Shown: piece by piece, positions 42,222-51,641 of the stretch
Layout of the letters: each line of letters opens with the position of its first letter
How positions within the stretch are numbered: the stretch's first letter is position 1
NCBI RefSeq assembly: GCF_000967965.1
Contig: NZ_LACC01000017.1
Coordinates: 62,001 to 126,000, forward strand
Length of the DNA stretch: 64,000 bases
Direction of reading: 5' to 3'
From: Pseudomonas fluorescens
GTDB lineage: Bacteria > Pseudomonadota > Gammaproteobacteria > Pseudomonadales > Pseudomonadaceae
Made by a program: the position numbers and the translations under genes
Notes under the pieces: generated by a model
Database searches by the model: none
Seen by the model: only the letters and a program-made list of their open reading frames with translations
What the model was told of the DNA's origin: nothing

Positions 42222-42656
42222 ATGTCGACGTACTCCTCGCCAGCCTCCGGGATTATCCGCATCGCCGCCGCCCTGTTGATCGGCCCCGACGGCCGCACGC
42301 TGCTGGTGCGCAAGCGCGGCACCACGGCGTTCATGCAGCCGGGTGGCAAGATCGAGCCCCATGAATTGCCGGTCCACGCCCTGGCCCGGGAGCTGGAAGA
42401 AGAGCTGGGTCTGGACATCGACCCGGCGCAGGCCGTTTACCTCGGTCACTTCTCGGCACCGGCCGCCAACGAGCCGGGTTTTGTCGTACATGCCGAGCTT
42501 TTTCAGCTGAACATAGATTCAGATGTCACCCCGGAGGCAGAGATCGAAGAAGTGATCTGGATCGACCCGGCCACCGACGGCGATGTCACCTTGGCGCCAT
42601 TGACACGGGACCTGATCCTGCCGTTTTATCGAGCATCGCTGACCGCGATCGCCTGA
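42222..42656 (+). CDS. Nudix hydrolase
   Basis: A 144-residue Mg2+-dependent pyrophosphohydrolase acting on a nucleoside diphosphate linked to another moiety. The full Nudix box (G-x5-E-x7-REUxEExGU) is at residues 42-64 with REL-EEE-LG. The ATG at 42222 gives a compact protein. An 8-oxo-dGTP-type (MutT-like) or general housecleaning role is possible; the substrate is not predictable. Followed by a LysE-type exporter gene after 23 bases. Confidence 0.9.
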   Translation: MSTYSSPASGIIRIAAALLIGPDGRTLLVRKRGTTAFMQPGGKIEPHELPVHALARELEEELGLDIDPAQAVYLGHFSAPAANEPGFVVHAELFQLNIDSDVTPEAEIEEVIWIDPATDGDVTLAPLTRDLILPFYRASLTAIA

Positions 42657-42679
42657 TCATCACGCAAAGGACTTCGCCC

Positions 42680-43318
42680 ATGATCCCGCTTCAAGACCTG
42701 CTGATTTTTGCTGCTGCCGCGTTGCTGATGGTACTGACGCCGGGGCCGAACATGATCTACCTGATCTCCCGTTCGATCTGCCAGGGCCGCAAGGCCGGGG
42801 TGATCTCGCTGCTCGGGGTGGTTGCGGGTTTTTTCGTGCACCTGTTTGCTGCCGCCGCCGGTTTGACCGCGGTGTTCCTGGCGGTGCCGATGGCCTATGA
42901 GCTGTTGAAGTGGGCCGGTGCGCTGTACCTGTTGTGGCTGGCCTGGCAGGCGGTCAAACCCGGTGCGCGTTCGCCGTTCGAGGCGCAGCAGTTGCCCCCG
43001 GATTCGTCGCGCAAGCTGATCACCATGGGCTTTCTGACCAGCGCCCTGAACCCGAAAATCGCGGTGTTCTATCTGTCGGTGTTTCCGCAGTTCATCACGC
43101 CGGAGCACGGTTCGGTGTTCAGCCAGAGCATCATCCTCGGCCTGACCCAGATCAGCGTCAGTTTCTGCGTCAACCTGCTGATCGCCATGTTTGCCGCGGG
43201 CATCGCCTCGTGGTTCGTCAGCAATCCGACCTGGCTGGCGATGCAGCGCTATTTCATGGGCTTCGTGTTGTCGGCGCTGGCGCTGCGGCTGATGCTTGAG
43301 CAAAAACGGATGGTCTGA
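42680..43318 (+). CDS. LysE/RhtB-family amino acid exporter
   Basis: A 212-residue inner-membrane protein with six helices. It begins with the signature LTPGPNMIYLISRSICQGRKAG (residues 20-41, with the Gly-Pro-Asn of the family) and has LTSALNPKIAVFYLSVFPQF, typical of RhtB-type threonine/homoserine efflux proteins. It probably exports an amino acid. The GNAT gene starts two bases after the stop, so both are in one operon, likely with the Nudix gene upstream. Confidence 0.9.
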   Translation: MIPLQDLLIFAAAALLMVLTPGPNMIYLISRSICQGRKAGVISLLGVVAGFFVHLFAAAAGLTAVFLAVPMAYELLKWAGALYLLWLAWQAVKPGARSPFEAQQLPPDSSRKLITMGFLTSALNPKIAVFYLSVFPQFITPEHGSVFSQSIILGLTQISVSFCVNLLIAMFAAGIASWFVSNPTWLAMQRYFMGFVLSALALRLMLEQKRMV

Positions 43319-43320
43319 GG

Positions 43321-43818
43321 ATGTGGATCGAACGACTGGATGCCAGCCATGCCCTGGACTACCGGGCGCTGATGCTCGAAGCCTACGACCTGCACCCGCA
43401 GGCCTTCACATCGAGCGTGCGTGAGCGGGCGGCGATGCCGCTGAGCTGGTGGGAGTCGCGCCTGAGCGGCAAGCTGGACGTGGTACTCGGGGCGTTCGAA
43501 GAAGGCCGGTTGGCCGGCATCGTCGGCCTTGCGCTCGAGCCTCGGGAAAAGGCCCGGCACAAGGTGACGCTGTTTGGCATGTATGTTTCACCGACGGTCC
43601 GCCAGCGCGGGCTCGGCCATCAACTGATTCAGGCGGCATTGGCCGAGGCGCGGAACCATGGGGGTTTGCGCCTGATCCAGTTGACCGTCACCGCCGGCAA
43701 CGATGCCGCGTTCAACCTCTACCAGCGCTGCGGTTTCGTCCAGTTCGGCCTGGAACCGATGGCCGTGCGGGTGGAAGAGGATTACTTCGACAAGATCCAC
43801 ATGTGGCGCGAGCTCTGA
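43321..43818 (+). CDS. GNAT-family N-acetyltransferase
   Basis: A 165-residue acetyl-CoA-dependent transferase. Motif A is clear: VSPTVRQRGLGHQLI near residues 89-103, with RQRGLGH at 94-100 as the pyrophosphate-binding Q/R-x-x-G-x-G/A. Motif B (NDAAFNLYQRCGF, about 128-140) follows. The substrate (amine, peptide or antibiotic) is unknown. Third gene of the Nudix-LysE-GNAT run. Confidence 0.9.
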   Translation: MWIERLDASHALDYRALMLEAYDLHPQAFTSSVRERAAMPLSWWESRLSGKLDVVLGAFEEGRLAGIVGLALEPREKARHKVTLFGMYVSPTVRQRGLGHQLIQAALAEARNHGGLRLIQLTVTAGNDAAFNLYQRCGFVQFGLEPMAVRVEEDYFDKIHMWREL

Positions 43819-43852
43819 AATCACCGCAGATCCCCCTGTAGGAGCCGGTATT

Positions 43853-43982
43853 TGTGGCGAGGGAGCTTGCTCCCGTTGGACTTCGAAGCAGTCCCGATAC
43901 CATCCGCCACGGACTTTCAGTCAACACTCAAGAACATTTACGACTGCTGCGCAGCCGAGCGGGAGCAAGCTCCCTCGCCACA
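43853..43982. repeat. REPIN, type B
   Basis: Facing arms TGTGGCGAGGGAGCTTGCTC with about 85 bases between, between the GNAT gene and the end of metR. Confidence 0.92.
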
Positions 43983-44001
43983 GTGGACAGCATCTGACTT
44001 C

Positions 44002-44919
44002 TCAGCGAACTGCACTAACCCCATCCAGCGTCGAAAACGACGTGTCCTTGGCCGTCAGCAAGAAGTCGCGCATGTACGGCGCATCAAGCATGTCGGCGCG
44101 GATTGCCGCATACAGTGTGGCGAACAAACCTTTCTCCCCCAGCCGCTTGGCTTTCACATAGCCCCGCGAGCTGTATTCATGCAGTGCCCAATGGGGCATG
44201 CCGCACACGCCGCGACCGCTGGCCACCAGTTGCATCATCATCACCGTCAGTTCCGAGGTGCGGACCTGGGCCGGCTCGATGTCGGCGGGTTCGAGGAAGC
44301 GGGTGAAGATGTCCAGTCGGTCCCGTTCCACCGGGTAGGTGATCAGGGTTTCCGGGAGCAAGTCTTCGGGGACGATATAGGCCTTGCTGGCCAGGCGGTG
44401 CTGGTTGGCCACCGCGAGCATCGCTTCATAAGTGAACAGCGGGACATAGGTGATCCCGGCCAGATCCACCGGATCGGAGGTCACCACCAGGTCCAGATCG
44501 CCACGGGCCAGGGCCGGCAGCGGTGCGAAGGAGAACCCCGAGGCCAGGTCCAGCTCGACCTCTGGCCAGGCGTCGCGGAACTGGTCGATGGTCGGCATCA
44601 GCCACTGGAAGCAACTGTGGCATTCGATGGCCATGTGCAAGCGACCGGCGGTGCCCCCGGCCAGGCGACTGATGTCGCGCTCGGCGGCGCGCAGCAGCGG
44701 CAGGGTGGCGTCGGCCAGTTGCAGCAGGCGCAAACCGGCGCTGGTGAAACGCACCGGTTTGGTCTTGCGCACGAACAGCTGCATGCCCATGCGCTCCTCC
44801 AGCTCTTTGAACTGGTGGGACAGGGCTGACTGTGTCAGGTGCAGGCGATCGGCCGCATCCACCAGGCTGTCGGCTTCGCGCAGGGCGTGCAGGGTCTTGA
44901 GATGACGGATTTCAAGCAC
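44002..44919 (-). CDS. metR: LysR-type regulator of methionine synthesis MetR
   Basis: A 305-residue LysR-family activator; in enteric bacteria MetR responds to homocysteine and activates metE, metH and others. The winged helix is at residues 2-60 (EIRHLKTLHALREADSLVDAAD, then LTQSALSHQFKELEERMG). AIECHSCFQWLMPTI and the DLVVTSD strand are highly characteristic of MetR. The GTG at 44919 is chosen for a GGAG site 6 bases upstream and because MetR usually starts with M-LEIRHL. The ATG at 44931 in frame is an alternative adding four residues. metE is not in the window. Confidence 0.9.
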   Translation of the reverse strand: MLEIRHLKTLHALREADSLVDAADRLHLTQSALSHQFKELEERMGMQLFVRKTKPVRFTSAGLRLLQLADATLPLLRAAERDISRLAGGTAGRLHMAIECHSCFQWLMPTIDQFRDAWPEVELDLASGFSFAPLPALARGDLDLVVTSDPVDLAGITYVPLFTYEAMLAVANQHRLASKAYIVPEDLLPETLITYPVERDRLDIFTRFLEPADIEPAQVRTSELTVMMMQLVASGRGVCGMPHWALHEYSSRGYVKAKRLGEKGLFATLYAAIRADMLDAPYMRDFLLTAKDTSFSTLDGVSAVR

Positions 44920-44995
44920 CGGGGGCTCCATGAGGAAAACTTGTCGATAAATCGAAAAGGTTGAGTTTGTCTCATGTTGGTGCCGCTGTCGACCA

Positions 44996-45033
44996 CCAGC
45001 ACGGCGGAGCACATTGCGTGCCCCGCCGTTGCT
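44996..45033. other. Hairpin after the giant toxin-like gene
   Basis: The arms CACGGCGGAGCAC and GTGCCCCGCCGTTG form a long GC stem with a 5-base loop, four bases after the stop of the 45037-50271 gene. No T run follows on the minus strand, so termination is uncertain. Confidence 0.5.
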
Positions 45034-45036
45034 GCT

Positions 45037-48000
45037 TCACAGTGTGGAAAAGTGTTTGTTGCCCAGCGGTTTGCCGATGTCGCCGCGCCAGATCGCCTCG
45101 ATCGTACCGCCACTGGCGGCCACGTCCTTCTGCCATTGCAGGCCCAGGTTGCGTTGTTCCGGCCGTTTCAGATGGCCTTTGACGAAGTCGCTGAACTGAG
45201 GCTTGGCCGAGGTGTAATGGAAGTGTGCGTACCATAGGGTTTGCGCCGGTTCGCTGCGCAGGTCGCGCACCTCGTACTCCTGGAGGAAATCCCGTCGTCC
45301 GTCTGCGCGTTTGCCCAGGTCGCGCAAACCGCCTTCCTTGCGGATATCCACCACGTGCTGTTCTAGCAGATAGTCCAGATAACCTTCGGTCGGGGTTTTG
45401 CTGTTCATGCTTTGATCGATGCGCAGGGTGCGCCCCGTGCGCAACATCTCATCCGCCCGATTGCGCAATTGCGGCGCTACGGTCTCGGCGGGGGACAACC
45501 GTTCGATGGCCTGGGCGCGCGTGATCAACTCTGTGGCCTCGCTGCTCATCATGTGTTCAAGGTCGAGGGGCAGCATGTTTTGCTGCGCATAGCCTTTGAC
45601 TTTGTTGGTATAGGCGTCCGCAGCCCCCAGCCTTTTTCCGGCCTCTGTCAGCAGCGGCCTGACATCGGTCGGCAGCATCGGTTGCGCGGAGACAGCTGGT
45701 TCACTGAGGTGATATTTACCGGTGGAGCGGGGCAGCCAGGTTTCCGTACGGCCATCGACACCTTCAATGGTGAAGCGCTTTTGCCGGGTGACTGCGTCGG
45801 TGCTGGCGATGCCGATCAACAACTGGTTGTCTTCGGTCTCGAACAACTGCTGTCCGGGCCGTCCTTCCTTGGGAACCACTGACGGGCGGGTCTTGATGGC
45901 ATTGCGCGCGAAGTCTTCGACCCTGTCCAGATTGTCCAGAAATGCGCTGACTTGCTCCAGATCCAGGTGCTGCGAATAGCCGATGGTCCAGGCGCCCAAC
46001 TGACGGCGGAACTCGCTATAGGCGGCCAGGCAGTCTTCGAGGACTTTGTTGCGCTGACTGACGGTGGCGCTCACCTGGGGCAGGTGATGTTGTGTCAGTA
46101 ACACGCGGCCGACCTTGTTGCGGGCTGTTTTCAATTGCGTGTGGAAGTACATCCAGGACAGGTCGGTTACCGCGTCATAATGGGTGATGATTTCCAGGGT
46201 ATGTGCCGTTTTCAGGTAGAAGTGATTGGCGTCGCTGAATTTTTCATTCACGGTCGTCATGTCCTGCGCCATCTTCGATTTTTGCATCCGGTTGGTGATC
46301 CGGCGGTTCCATCGATTGGCTTCCTCGACCGTCGTATGGAGCTGATCGAAGTCTTTGAGAAAGCCTTTGCGGACTTCCTTGCGCTGCGCCATGAGCTGCA
46401 AGTGCGCGGCGGTATCGGTGACCGGTGTGGTGTCTGAACGGGCGATCAACTGATCGATACGGTCGAGGTGCTCCAGCAGCCGTTCCTTGACCAGGGCGAT
46501 CCGCCGTAACGAACGGTCGACGATGATCCAGGCGCAGCGGCTTTGAATATCCTCGATCTGCACGCGTTTGCGGCCATGGCTGTACAGCATCAGCTCATCG
46601 AGATTCAGGTATTGGGCCTGGGCAAGGTCGATATCGTTCGCGCAGGTGATATCGGCACGGGCGCGAAGGGTCGGGCGCTGCCGGGGTTCGAGGCCGAAGT
46701 AGTGCTCCAGCGTGACGTTGCTGCTGCGGGTCTGGGTATCAAGCCGTCGCGAGTAGGCGTCGGCGCTATTAGTCAGGGTCAACTGCCGACGCAAGGCCCG
46801 ATCCGTCCACCAGCGTGGCAGCCAGCGGCGAATGGCGACCGGCCAGAGCGGGTCCAATCCATCGGCCATGTGCCCAAGCACCGCGCCACCCCCCACGCCG
46901 CCGCCTTCGATCACGGCGCCGTACACCGCGTAGTGGGTGTTCCAGTGGCCGGACTCATCCAGGGCAACCGGCTGTTTGTAGGTCCGGCTGCTGGTGCCGC
47001 TCAAGCGCCAGCGGGGTGGTTTGCCTTCCAGCTCGATGCGATAGATTCGCCCCTGGCTGACCATAAAATGGCCGTCAGTGTGGCGATACACGTTGCGATA
47101 AATGCCTTCGGTGCCCGGTTGCAGGCCCGCGAGGGAAATCGGCTTTTCATATTCGTAACCGTTGAAGCGTTCCAGGGCACGTCGTGCCTGATGTCGCGTC
47201 GATACCTGCAAGGCGCGCGGGCTTTTGCCCAGCGCCCGCCACTGACGATTGCGCGTGACGGCGCGGGCCGCAACGGGCGCAGCGCTGGCACCCGGGAGAA
47301 TGTCCATGGCCGCATCGATCAGCGACAACAGCACCGCTTCCACCTCGGCCAGGCCATGACCGACATCACCGCGCAGGAAGGCCGCCACCGCCAGGTTGGC
47401 GCTGTTCCAGGCGTCGTACAGGGCAATGGTCGCACCGACGAAAGGCAGCATGCCCACGGCCATTTTCAGGTAGTTGAACATCGCGCCGGACTTCAGGGCG
47501 ACTTGCTCCAGGTACAAGGCATCGTTGGAGCGCGATGTCATCCGATGGGCTTCGAGCAAGCGGCCCATGTGCACGTTCAGCAGATGCGCCGCCAGGGAGG
47601 TGCTGGATGGCCAAGGCGTACCGACGCCGATCAGGCCGTCGAAGTTTCTCACTCTCGCCTCGTTGATTCGGCTGACGTGATGGGCGAACTCTCCGGTCAA
47701 GGCCCGTCCGGCGAGATAGGTGACCATCGAGCTGCGCAGGCAATCGTTGAATAGCCGTATCCGCGCCTGCTCAAGGCTGTCGAACTGGCGCATAAACACA
47801 CCGTCCGGGCTGTCCGGCAGGTAGAGCAGGGTCAGGCCACTGATCCGCTCGACAATGAAGGTCACACCGGACAGGGTGCTCGACCCCTGGCCAGGGGTGT
47901 CGATGCCGCCTACTGTCAGGTGCGTCGGCAGCAGTTCGATGCGTTGGCCATGGGCGCTGAAGGCTTCACGGCTGCTGGCATCGATGGCGATCTCCAGGAC

Positions 48001-50271
48001 CTGTTGGCCATCGGCATTGATGTCTTTGGCGAGCACGGCGAACTCGCCTTGCAGGCGCAGCATCAGGCGCCAGGGTTCGCTCAGGCATTCGTGGCGGTAT
48101 TCATTGCTGAAGGCCGGAGCGGTCGAGGTGCCGAGGAAGGTTTCACGAATCAACGTTTCATACTGTCCGGCCAGGTCCAGTTCGGTGACCATCTTGCGCA
48201 GCCAGGCCGGGGTGATGCCGGTTTTCAGCTTCTGTTGATCCGTCGCGTCGCTGCCGCTGATCTCCACTTGCATGAACGACAGTCGCCACGACATCGCCTG
48301 ATCAATGTTGCTTTGCGCCAGGTCGCCGAGGGATAGCTTGCTGCGCTGCTCGCTGGCGACCAGCACATTTTCCTGGGGGGTTCCCGGTGCCGCACCTTCG
48401 GTGACGACCTTGCACCAGGTGGTTGAGTCCGGCACGTCCAGTAGCACGTCAACGTTGCGGGTCAGGCCGAACGCCTGGCGCAGGTGGGCATCGATGGCCT
48501 TTTTGCTGAAGGTGTCGCGGGGCGGCAACTCGCGCTCCAGCCATTCATGGGAGCGATTCATGGCCTTGATGTAGGACTTGAACAGCGTCTTGATCCGCTC
48601 ACGTTGTGCGGCGGGCAAGGCGCTGTGCCACGCCGGCAAACGTGCGGCCAGCGCACTGCTGTGAACTTGCTCGACAATGTGCTGATGAGCCAGTTCACGG
48701 GCTGCGGGGACAGGAACCGTCAGGCAGGCGAGGGTCTGTTCGCGCAGCTTTTCCAGTTCCGTCTCGCGTTGACTGGCGCGAGATGGAACCGGGTTGGCGG
48801 TCAGCAGCCGGGCCACTTGTTGTTCACAGCTGTGAAGCTGATTCTGCAAGGCGTATTCGAACGGGTTCGCAGTCAGTGGCAGGATATGCAGCGCTTGACT
48901 GCCGACATTGGCCGAAAGTTTGAACAGCGTCTGTTCCAGAGCCTGTCGAGACGCGAACCGTTGCAGGCCACCGAAGCGTCCGGGCCAGTAGAGCAACAGG
49001 CTTTCGGTCGAGGTCGGCAGCAAGGCCGACGGCCGGGAAAACAGCAATACACCGTCCAGTTCCCGGGATTGTGTGCCGGTGGTGTCACCTTCAGTGTCCG
49101 TCATCGACAACACCAGGCGCGCTACCACCACTCCGTCCGGGGGTGGTTGATCCGGTGCATCCAGCACGCTGGTCAGCCATTGATGTTCCTCGTGGCTGAT
49201 CTGGCTCAGGCTCAATTGCAGCTCGGCTTCGGCGCGCAGGCCGTCCAGGCGTGCCTGGTAAAGGGTGGCGTAGTGCGGACGGTTTTTGTGGCGCAATTCC
49301 AGCATTTTCTGCGCACTGTCGCTGTGCAGCAGCGCGGTTGCAGCGCGGGTGCTGGCCTGCTCGGCCGTCGTGAGGGCGTCCATTTGCTGTTGCAGGCGTT
49401 GCAGGCGCGGGTCAGTGTGGTCACCCTGAAAGTTCTCGCCCAACAAGGTATCCAGTGCCGTGCGCTGTTGCGCCAGTGCCTGGTGACGGATGCCCAGTGG
49501 AATATCGGGGCTCAACTGGCCGAACAGGACACCGTCGTCGTTGGTCTCCACGTCTGGCGGGTCGGCGGGCAGGGCCAGGATCGATTCGTTACGCGACCGG
49601 TCCTCAGGTGCGACGTGCAAGCGCGACCACAGGGATTCGGCGCTGGTCTGCAGCACCTTCTGCTCAAGCGCTGTGTACTCGACCCTGAGGGTGCCTGGCG
49701 GTAGCCGGGGCTGATCGAACATCTGCGGCTGATGTTCGATCAGCCAGCTTTCCATATCGACACGGTTCTCAAAGGTCATCCAGGCGGATGGCCGGGAAGG
49801 CAAGTACAGCAGTTGAGCGACCGGTTGCTTCGTGTCCCGGGTGATGACCAAGGCGCCCGATAGCTTGACTGACAGGCCTATGTCATCCATGAACTGCATT
49901 TGCTCGACGTAAACCCGTGGAGTGGCAGGCGTTGCTGTCTGCACGGGTGGGTCGAGGATCGCCTGTAATGTCTCGATCTGTTCGGTTTGCAGAATGCCCT
50001 GGGCAAAAGCCCATTGGCTCGATGCCTCGAAATGCTGACGGTACAAGCGGTTGGCCTGTGCCTTGCGCGACTGATCCGTACCGCGCGCACGGGCATTCCA
50101 CCAAGTGCTGGCGAGCGGCGACTGCGGGTTTTGCGCCATAAGCGCCCGCCACTGTTCACAGCATTCATTCCAGCGTTCCGAGGCGCTCAGGGTCAGGCTT
50201 TGATCCGGGTTTGCGGGCAAAGGAAAGACAAGGCCGAAATCGGCCGTTAGGGGGGTGGTTTCGTCAACCAT
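45037..50271 (-). CDS. Giant (1744-residue) toxin-family-like protein, C-terminal domain of unknown function
   Basis: No enzyme domain is recognised. The architecture resembles the dermonecrotic-toxin-like (DUF6543) proteins: a long N-terminal part rich in helices, then a hydrophobic hinge at about residues 930-1000 (MAVGMLPFVGATIALYDAW, then GDVGHGLAEVEAVLLSLIDA) analogous to that of the NEL protein. Helical segments at about 1260-1450 come next. A distinct final region of about 115 residues contains TPTEGYLDYLLEQ, DLGKRADGRRDFLQEYEV, LWYAHFHY and KRPEQRN. There is no signal peptide, partner immunity gene or secretion gene nearby. A GGAG ribosome site precedes the ATG. Likely a large effector or surface-delivered toxin, but this is inference. 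Confidence 0.7.
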   Translation of the reverse strand: MVDETTPLTADFGLVFPLPANPDQSLTLSASERWNECCEQWRALMAQNPQSPLASTWWNARARGTDQSRKAQANRLYRQHFEASSQWAFAQGILQTEQIETLQAILDPPVQTATPATPRVYVEQMQFMDDIGLSVKLSGALVITRDTKQPVAQLLYLPSRPSAWMTFENRVDMESWLIEHQPQMFDQPRLPPGTLRVEYTALEQKVLQTSAESLWSRLHVAPEDRSRNESILALPADPPDVETNDDGVLFGQLSPDIPLGIRHQALAQQRTALDTLLGENFQGDHTDPRLQRLQQQMDALTTAEQASTRAATALLHSDSAQKMLELRHKNRPHYATLYQARLDGLRAEAELQLSLSQISHEEHQWLTSVLDAPDQPPPDGVVVARLVLSMTDTEGDTTGTQSRELDGVLLFSRPSALLPTSTESLLLYWPGRFGGLQRFASRQALEQTLFKLSANVGSQALHILPLTANPFEYALQNQLHSCEQQVARLLTANPVPSRASQRETELEKLREQTLACLTVPVPAARELAHQHIVEQVHSSALAARLPAWHSALPAAQRERIKTLFKSYIKAMNRSHEWLERELPPRDTFSKKAIDAHLRQAFGLTRNVDVLLDVPDSTTWCKVVTEGAAPGTPQENVLVASEQRSKLSLGDLAQSNIDQAMSWRLSFMQVEISGSDATDQQKLKTGITPAWLRKMVTELDLAGQYETLIRETFLGTSTAPAFSNEYRHECLSEPWRLMLRLQGEFAVLAKDINADGQQVLEIAIDASSREAFSAHGQRIELLPTHLTVGGIDTPGQGSSTLSGVTFIVERISGLTLLYLPDSPDGVFMRQFDSLEQARIRLFNDCLRSSMVTYLAGRALTGEFAHHVSRINEARVRNFDGLIGVGTPWPSSTSLAAHLLNVHMGRLLEAHRMTSRSNDALYLEQVALKSGAMFNYLKMAVGMLPFVGATIALYDAWNSANLAVAAFLRGDVGHGLAEVEAVLLSLIDAAMDILPGASAAPVAARAVTRNRQWRALGKSPRALQVSTRHQARRALERFNGYEYEKPISLAGLQPGTEGIYRNVYRHTDGHFMVSQGRIYRIELEGKPPRWRLSGTSSRTYKQPVALDESGHWNTHYAVYGAVIEGGGVGGGAVLGHMADGLDPLWPVAIRRWLPRWWTDRALRRQLTLTNSADAYSRRLDTQTRSSNVTLEHYFGLEPRQRPTLRARADITCANDIDLAQAQYLNLDELMLYSHGRKRVQIEDIQSRCAWIIVDRSLRRIALVKERLLEHLDRIDQLIARSDTTPVTDTAAHLQLMAQRKEVRKGFLKDFDQLHTTVEEANRWNRRITNRMQKSKMAQDMTTVNEKFSDANHFYLKTAHTLEIITHYDAVTDLSWMYFHTQLKTARNKVGRVLLTQHHLPQVSATVSQRNKVLEDCLAAYSEFRRQLGAWTIGYSQHLDLEQVSAFLDNLDRVEDFARNAIKTRPSVVPKEGRPGQQLFETEDNQLLIGIASTDAVTRQKRFTIEGVDGRTETWLPRSTGKYHLSEPAVSAQPMLPTDVRPLLTEAGKRLGAADAYTNKVKGYAQQNMLPLDLEHMMSSEATELITRAQAIERLSPAETVAPQLRNRADEMLRTGRTLRIDQSMNSKTPTEGYLDYLLEQHVVDIRKEGGLRDLGKRADGRRDFLQEYEVRDLRSEPAQTLWYAHFHYTSAKPQFSDFVKGHLKRPEQRNLGLQWQKDVAASGGTIEAIWRGDIGKPLGNKHFSTL

Positions 50272-50489
50272 GACGATGAATCTCCAGAAGGCCGGGCCGT
50301 GCCGGCGGTACGGGCATTAGGAGGCAGTCGTCAAAAGGGCGGGTGGTACATAGTTATCGCGAGGCCGAATTTGACGCCTGATGACCGCTCGGCACTCTTC
50401 ATCAAACTGTCATGGAACTGTGGCAGCGCGCTTGAACAAACTTCATCAGACTCGCGCTCTACTGGGGTTCTGCGTTTTGGTGTTTTTTC

Positions 50490-51524
50490 ATGGGTGCTTC
50501 ATTCCTTTCACGAATCGTATTGTTGGCCGCGCTGTTGTTCGGCCTGCCGTCCCTGGCGGCTTCGCGTTGTGACGTCAATGTTCCTACCGAACGGGTGGAT
50601 CTGGCCCAGGTAAGCCTGGCGTACCAGAGCATCGGCCGTGCGTCGGATCCGGCATTGCTGCTGGTGATGGGCCTGGGCGGGCAGTTGATTCACTGGCCGG
50701 ACGAGGTGGTGGTTGCCCTATGCCAGCAGGGGTTCCGGGTGATCCGCTATGACAACCGCGATGTCGGCCTGTCGACCTGGCGGCAAGCACCGGCTGAAGC
50801 CAACCTGACCTTCGAAGTGCTGCGCTACAAACTCGGATTGCCAGTGTCGTCACCGTATTCGCTGACCGACATGGCCGAGGATGGCCTGGGCTTGATGGAC
50901 GCCTTGCACATCGACCAATTCCACGTGTTGGGCGCCAGCATGGGCGGGATGATCGCCCAGCACATGGCGGCCATGGCACCGCAAAGGGTCGAGAGCCTGA
51001 CCCTGATCATGACCTCCTCCGGCGCCGAAGGCTTGCCGGCGCCGAGTGCGGCGCTGGTGCAGTTGTTGGCCCGGCGCGGCGCACCGAACCGCGAAGTGGC
51101 CCTGGAGCAACAGGCCGACTTGCTGGCGGCGCTGGGCAGCCCGATGGTCACCGATGATCGTCAGGCGCTGCTGCATCAGGCGGCACTGTCCTATGACCGG
51201 GCGTTCAATCCCGAGGGCGTGAAACGCCAGATCATGGCCATTCTCGCCGAACCGAGCCGGGTGACCCTGCTCAACCAGTTGCGGGTGCCGGCGCTGGTGG
51301 TGCATGGCACGGCCGACCCGCTGCTGCCGGTGATGCACGGGGTGCATCTGGCGGCGCATCTGCGTGGCAGTCAGTTGATCCTGATTCCGGGCCTGGCCCA
51401 TCGTTTCCAGGAGGCGTTCAAGGCGCCATTACTGGCGGCGGTGTTGCCGTACTTGCGCGAGCACCGTGAAGACACTTCGCACTGGGCGCAGATCGAGCCT
51501 GTGGCCGATCGCAATCTCCTCTAA
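50490..51524 (+). CDS. Secreted alpha/beta hydrolase (esterase-like)
   Basis: A 344-residue hydrolase with a signal peptide (residues 1-24, cleavage near SLAAS), so periplasmic or extracellular. The nucleophile is Ser150 in GASMGG; the probable acid is Asp in HGTADPLLP and the base His in PGLAHRF. An oxyanion-type segment [11 protein letters not shown] lies near residue 60. The fold is that of an esterase/lipase or peroxidase-type hydrolase; the substrate is not predictable. Its start is 218 bases from the divergent giant toxin-like gene. Confidence 0.88.
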   Translation: MGASFLSRIVLLAALLFGLPSLAASRCDVNVPTERVDLAQVSLAYQSIGRASDPALLLVMGLGGQLIHWPDEVVVALCQQGFRVIRYDNRDVGLSTWRQAPAEANLTFEVLRYKLGLPVSSPYSLTDMAEDGLGLMDALHIDQFHVLGASMGGMIAQHMAAMAPQRVESLTLIMTSSGAEGLPAPSAALVQLLARRGAPNREVALEQQADLLAALGSPMVTDDRQALLHQAALSYDRAFNPEGVKRQIMAILAEPSRVTLLNQLRVPALVVHGTADPLLPVMHGVHLAAHLRGSQLILIPGLAHRFQEAFKAPLLAAVLPYLREHREDTSHWAQIEPVADRNLL

Positions 51525-51536
51525 CCCCCGATCACC

Positions 51537-51623
51537 TGTAGGAGCGAGCCTGCTCGCGAAAGCGGTGTTTCAGCCAACGATGATATCGACTGACCCGGCG
51601 CTATCGCGAGCAAGCTCGCACAC
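51537..51623. repeat. Decayed type A REPIN
   Basis: Left arm TGTAGGAGCGAGCCTGCTCG is intact; the right arm reads CGAGCAAGCTCGCACACA, with a core change and a lost CC. It lies between convergent genes. Confidence 0.82.
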
Positions 51624-51641
51624 AGGAGAATGCATGGTCCA

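Noticed and set aside
40836..42491. A 551-residue minus-strand frame opposite the PuuP-like permease and Nudix genes
   Set aside because: Shadow frame spanning two real genes; the composition is Gln/His/Arg rich without any domain.
48484..49704. A 406-residue plus-strand frame within the giant toxin-like gene
   Set aside because: Antisense frame; no domain, no ribosome site, and the minus-strand gene is continuous.
45037..50271. Reading the giant protein as an Rhs or Tc toxin
   Set aside because: No YD repeats, no RhsA core motif and no TcA/TcB-like neighbours are visible.
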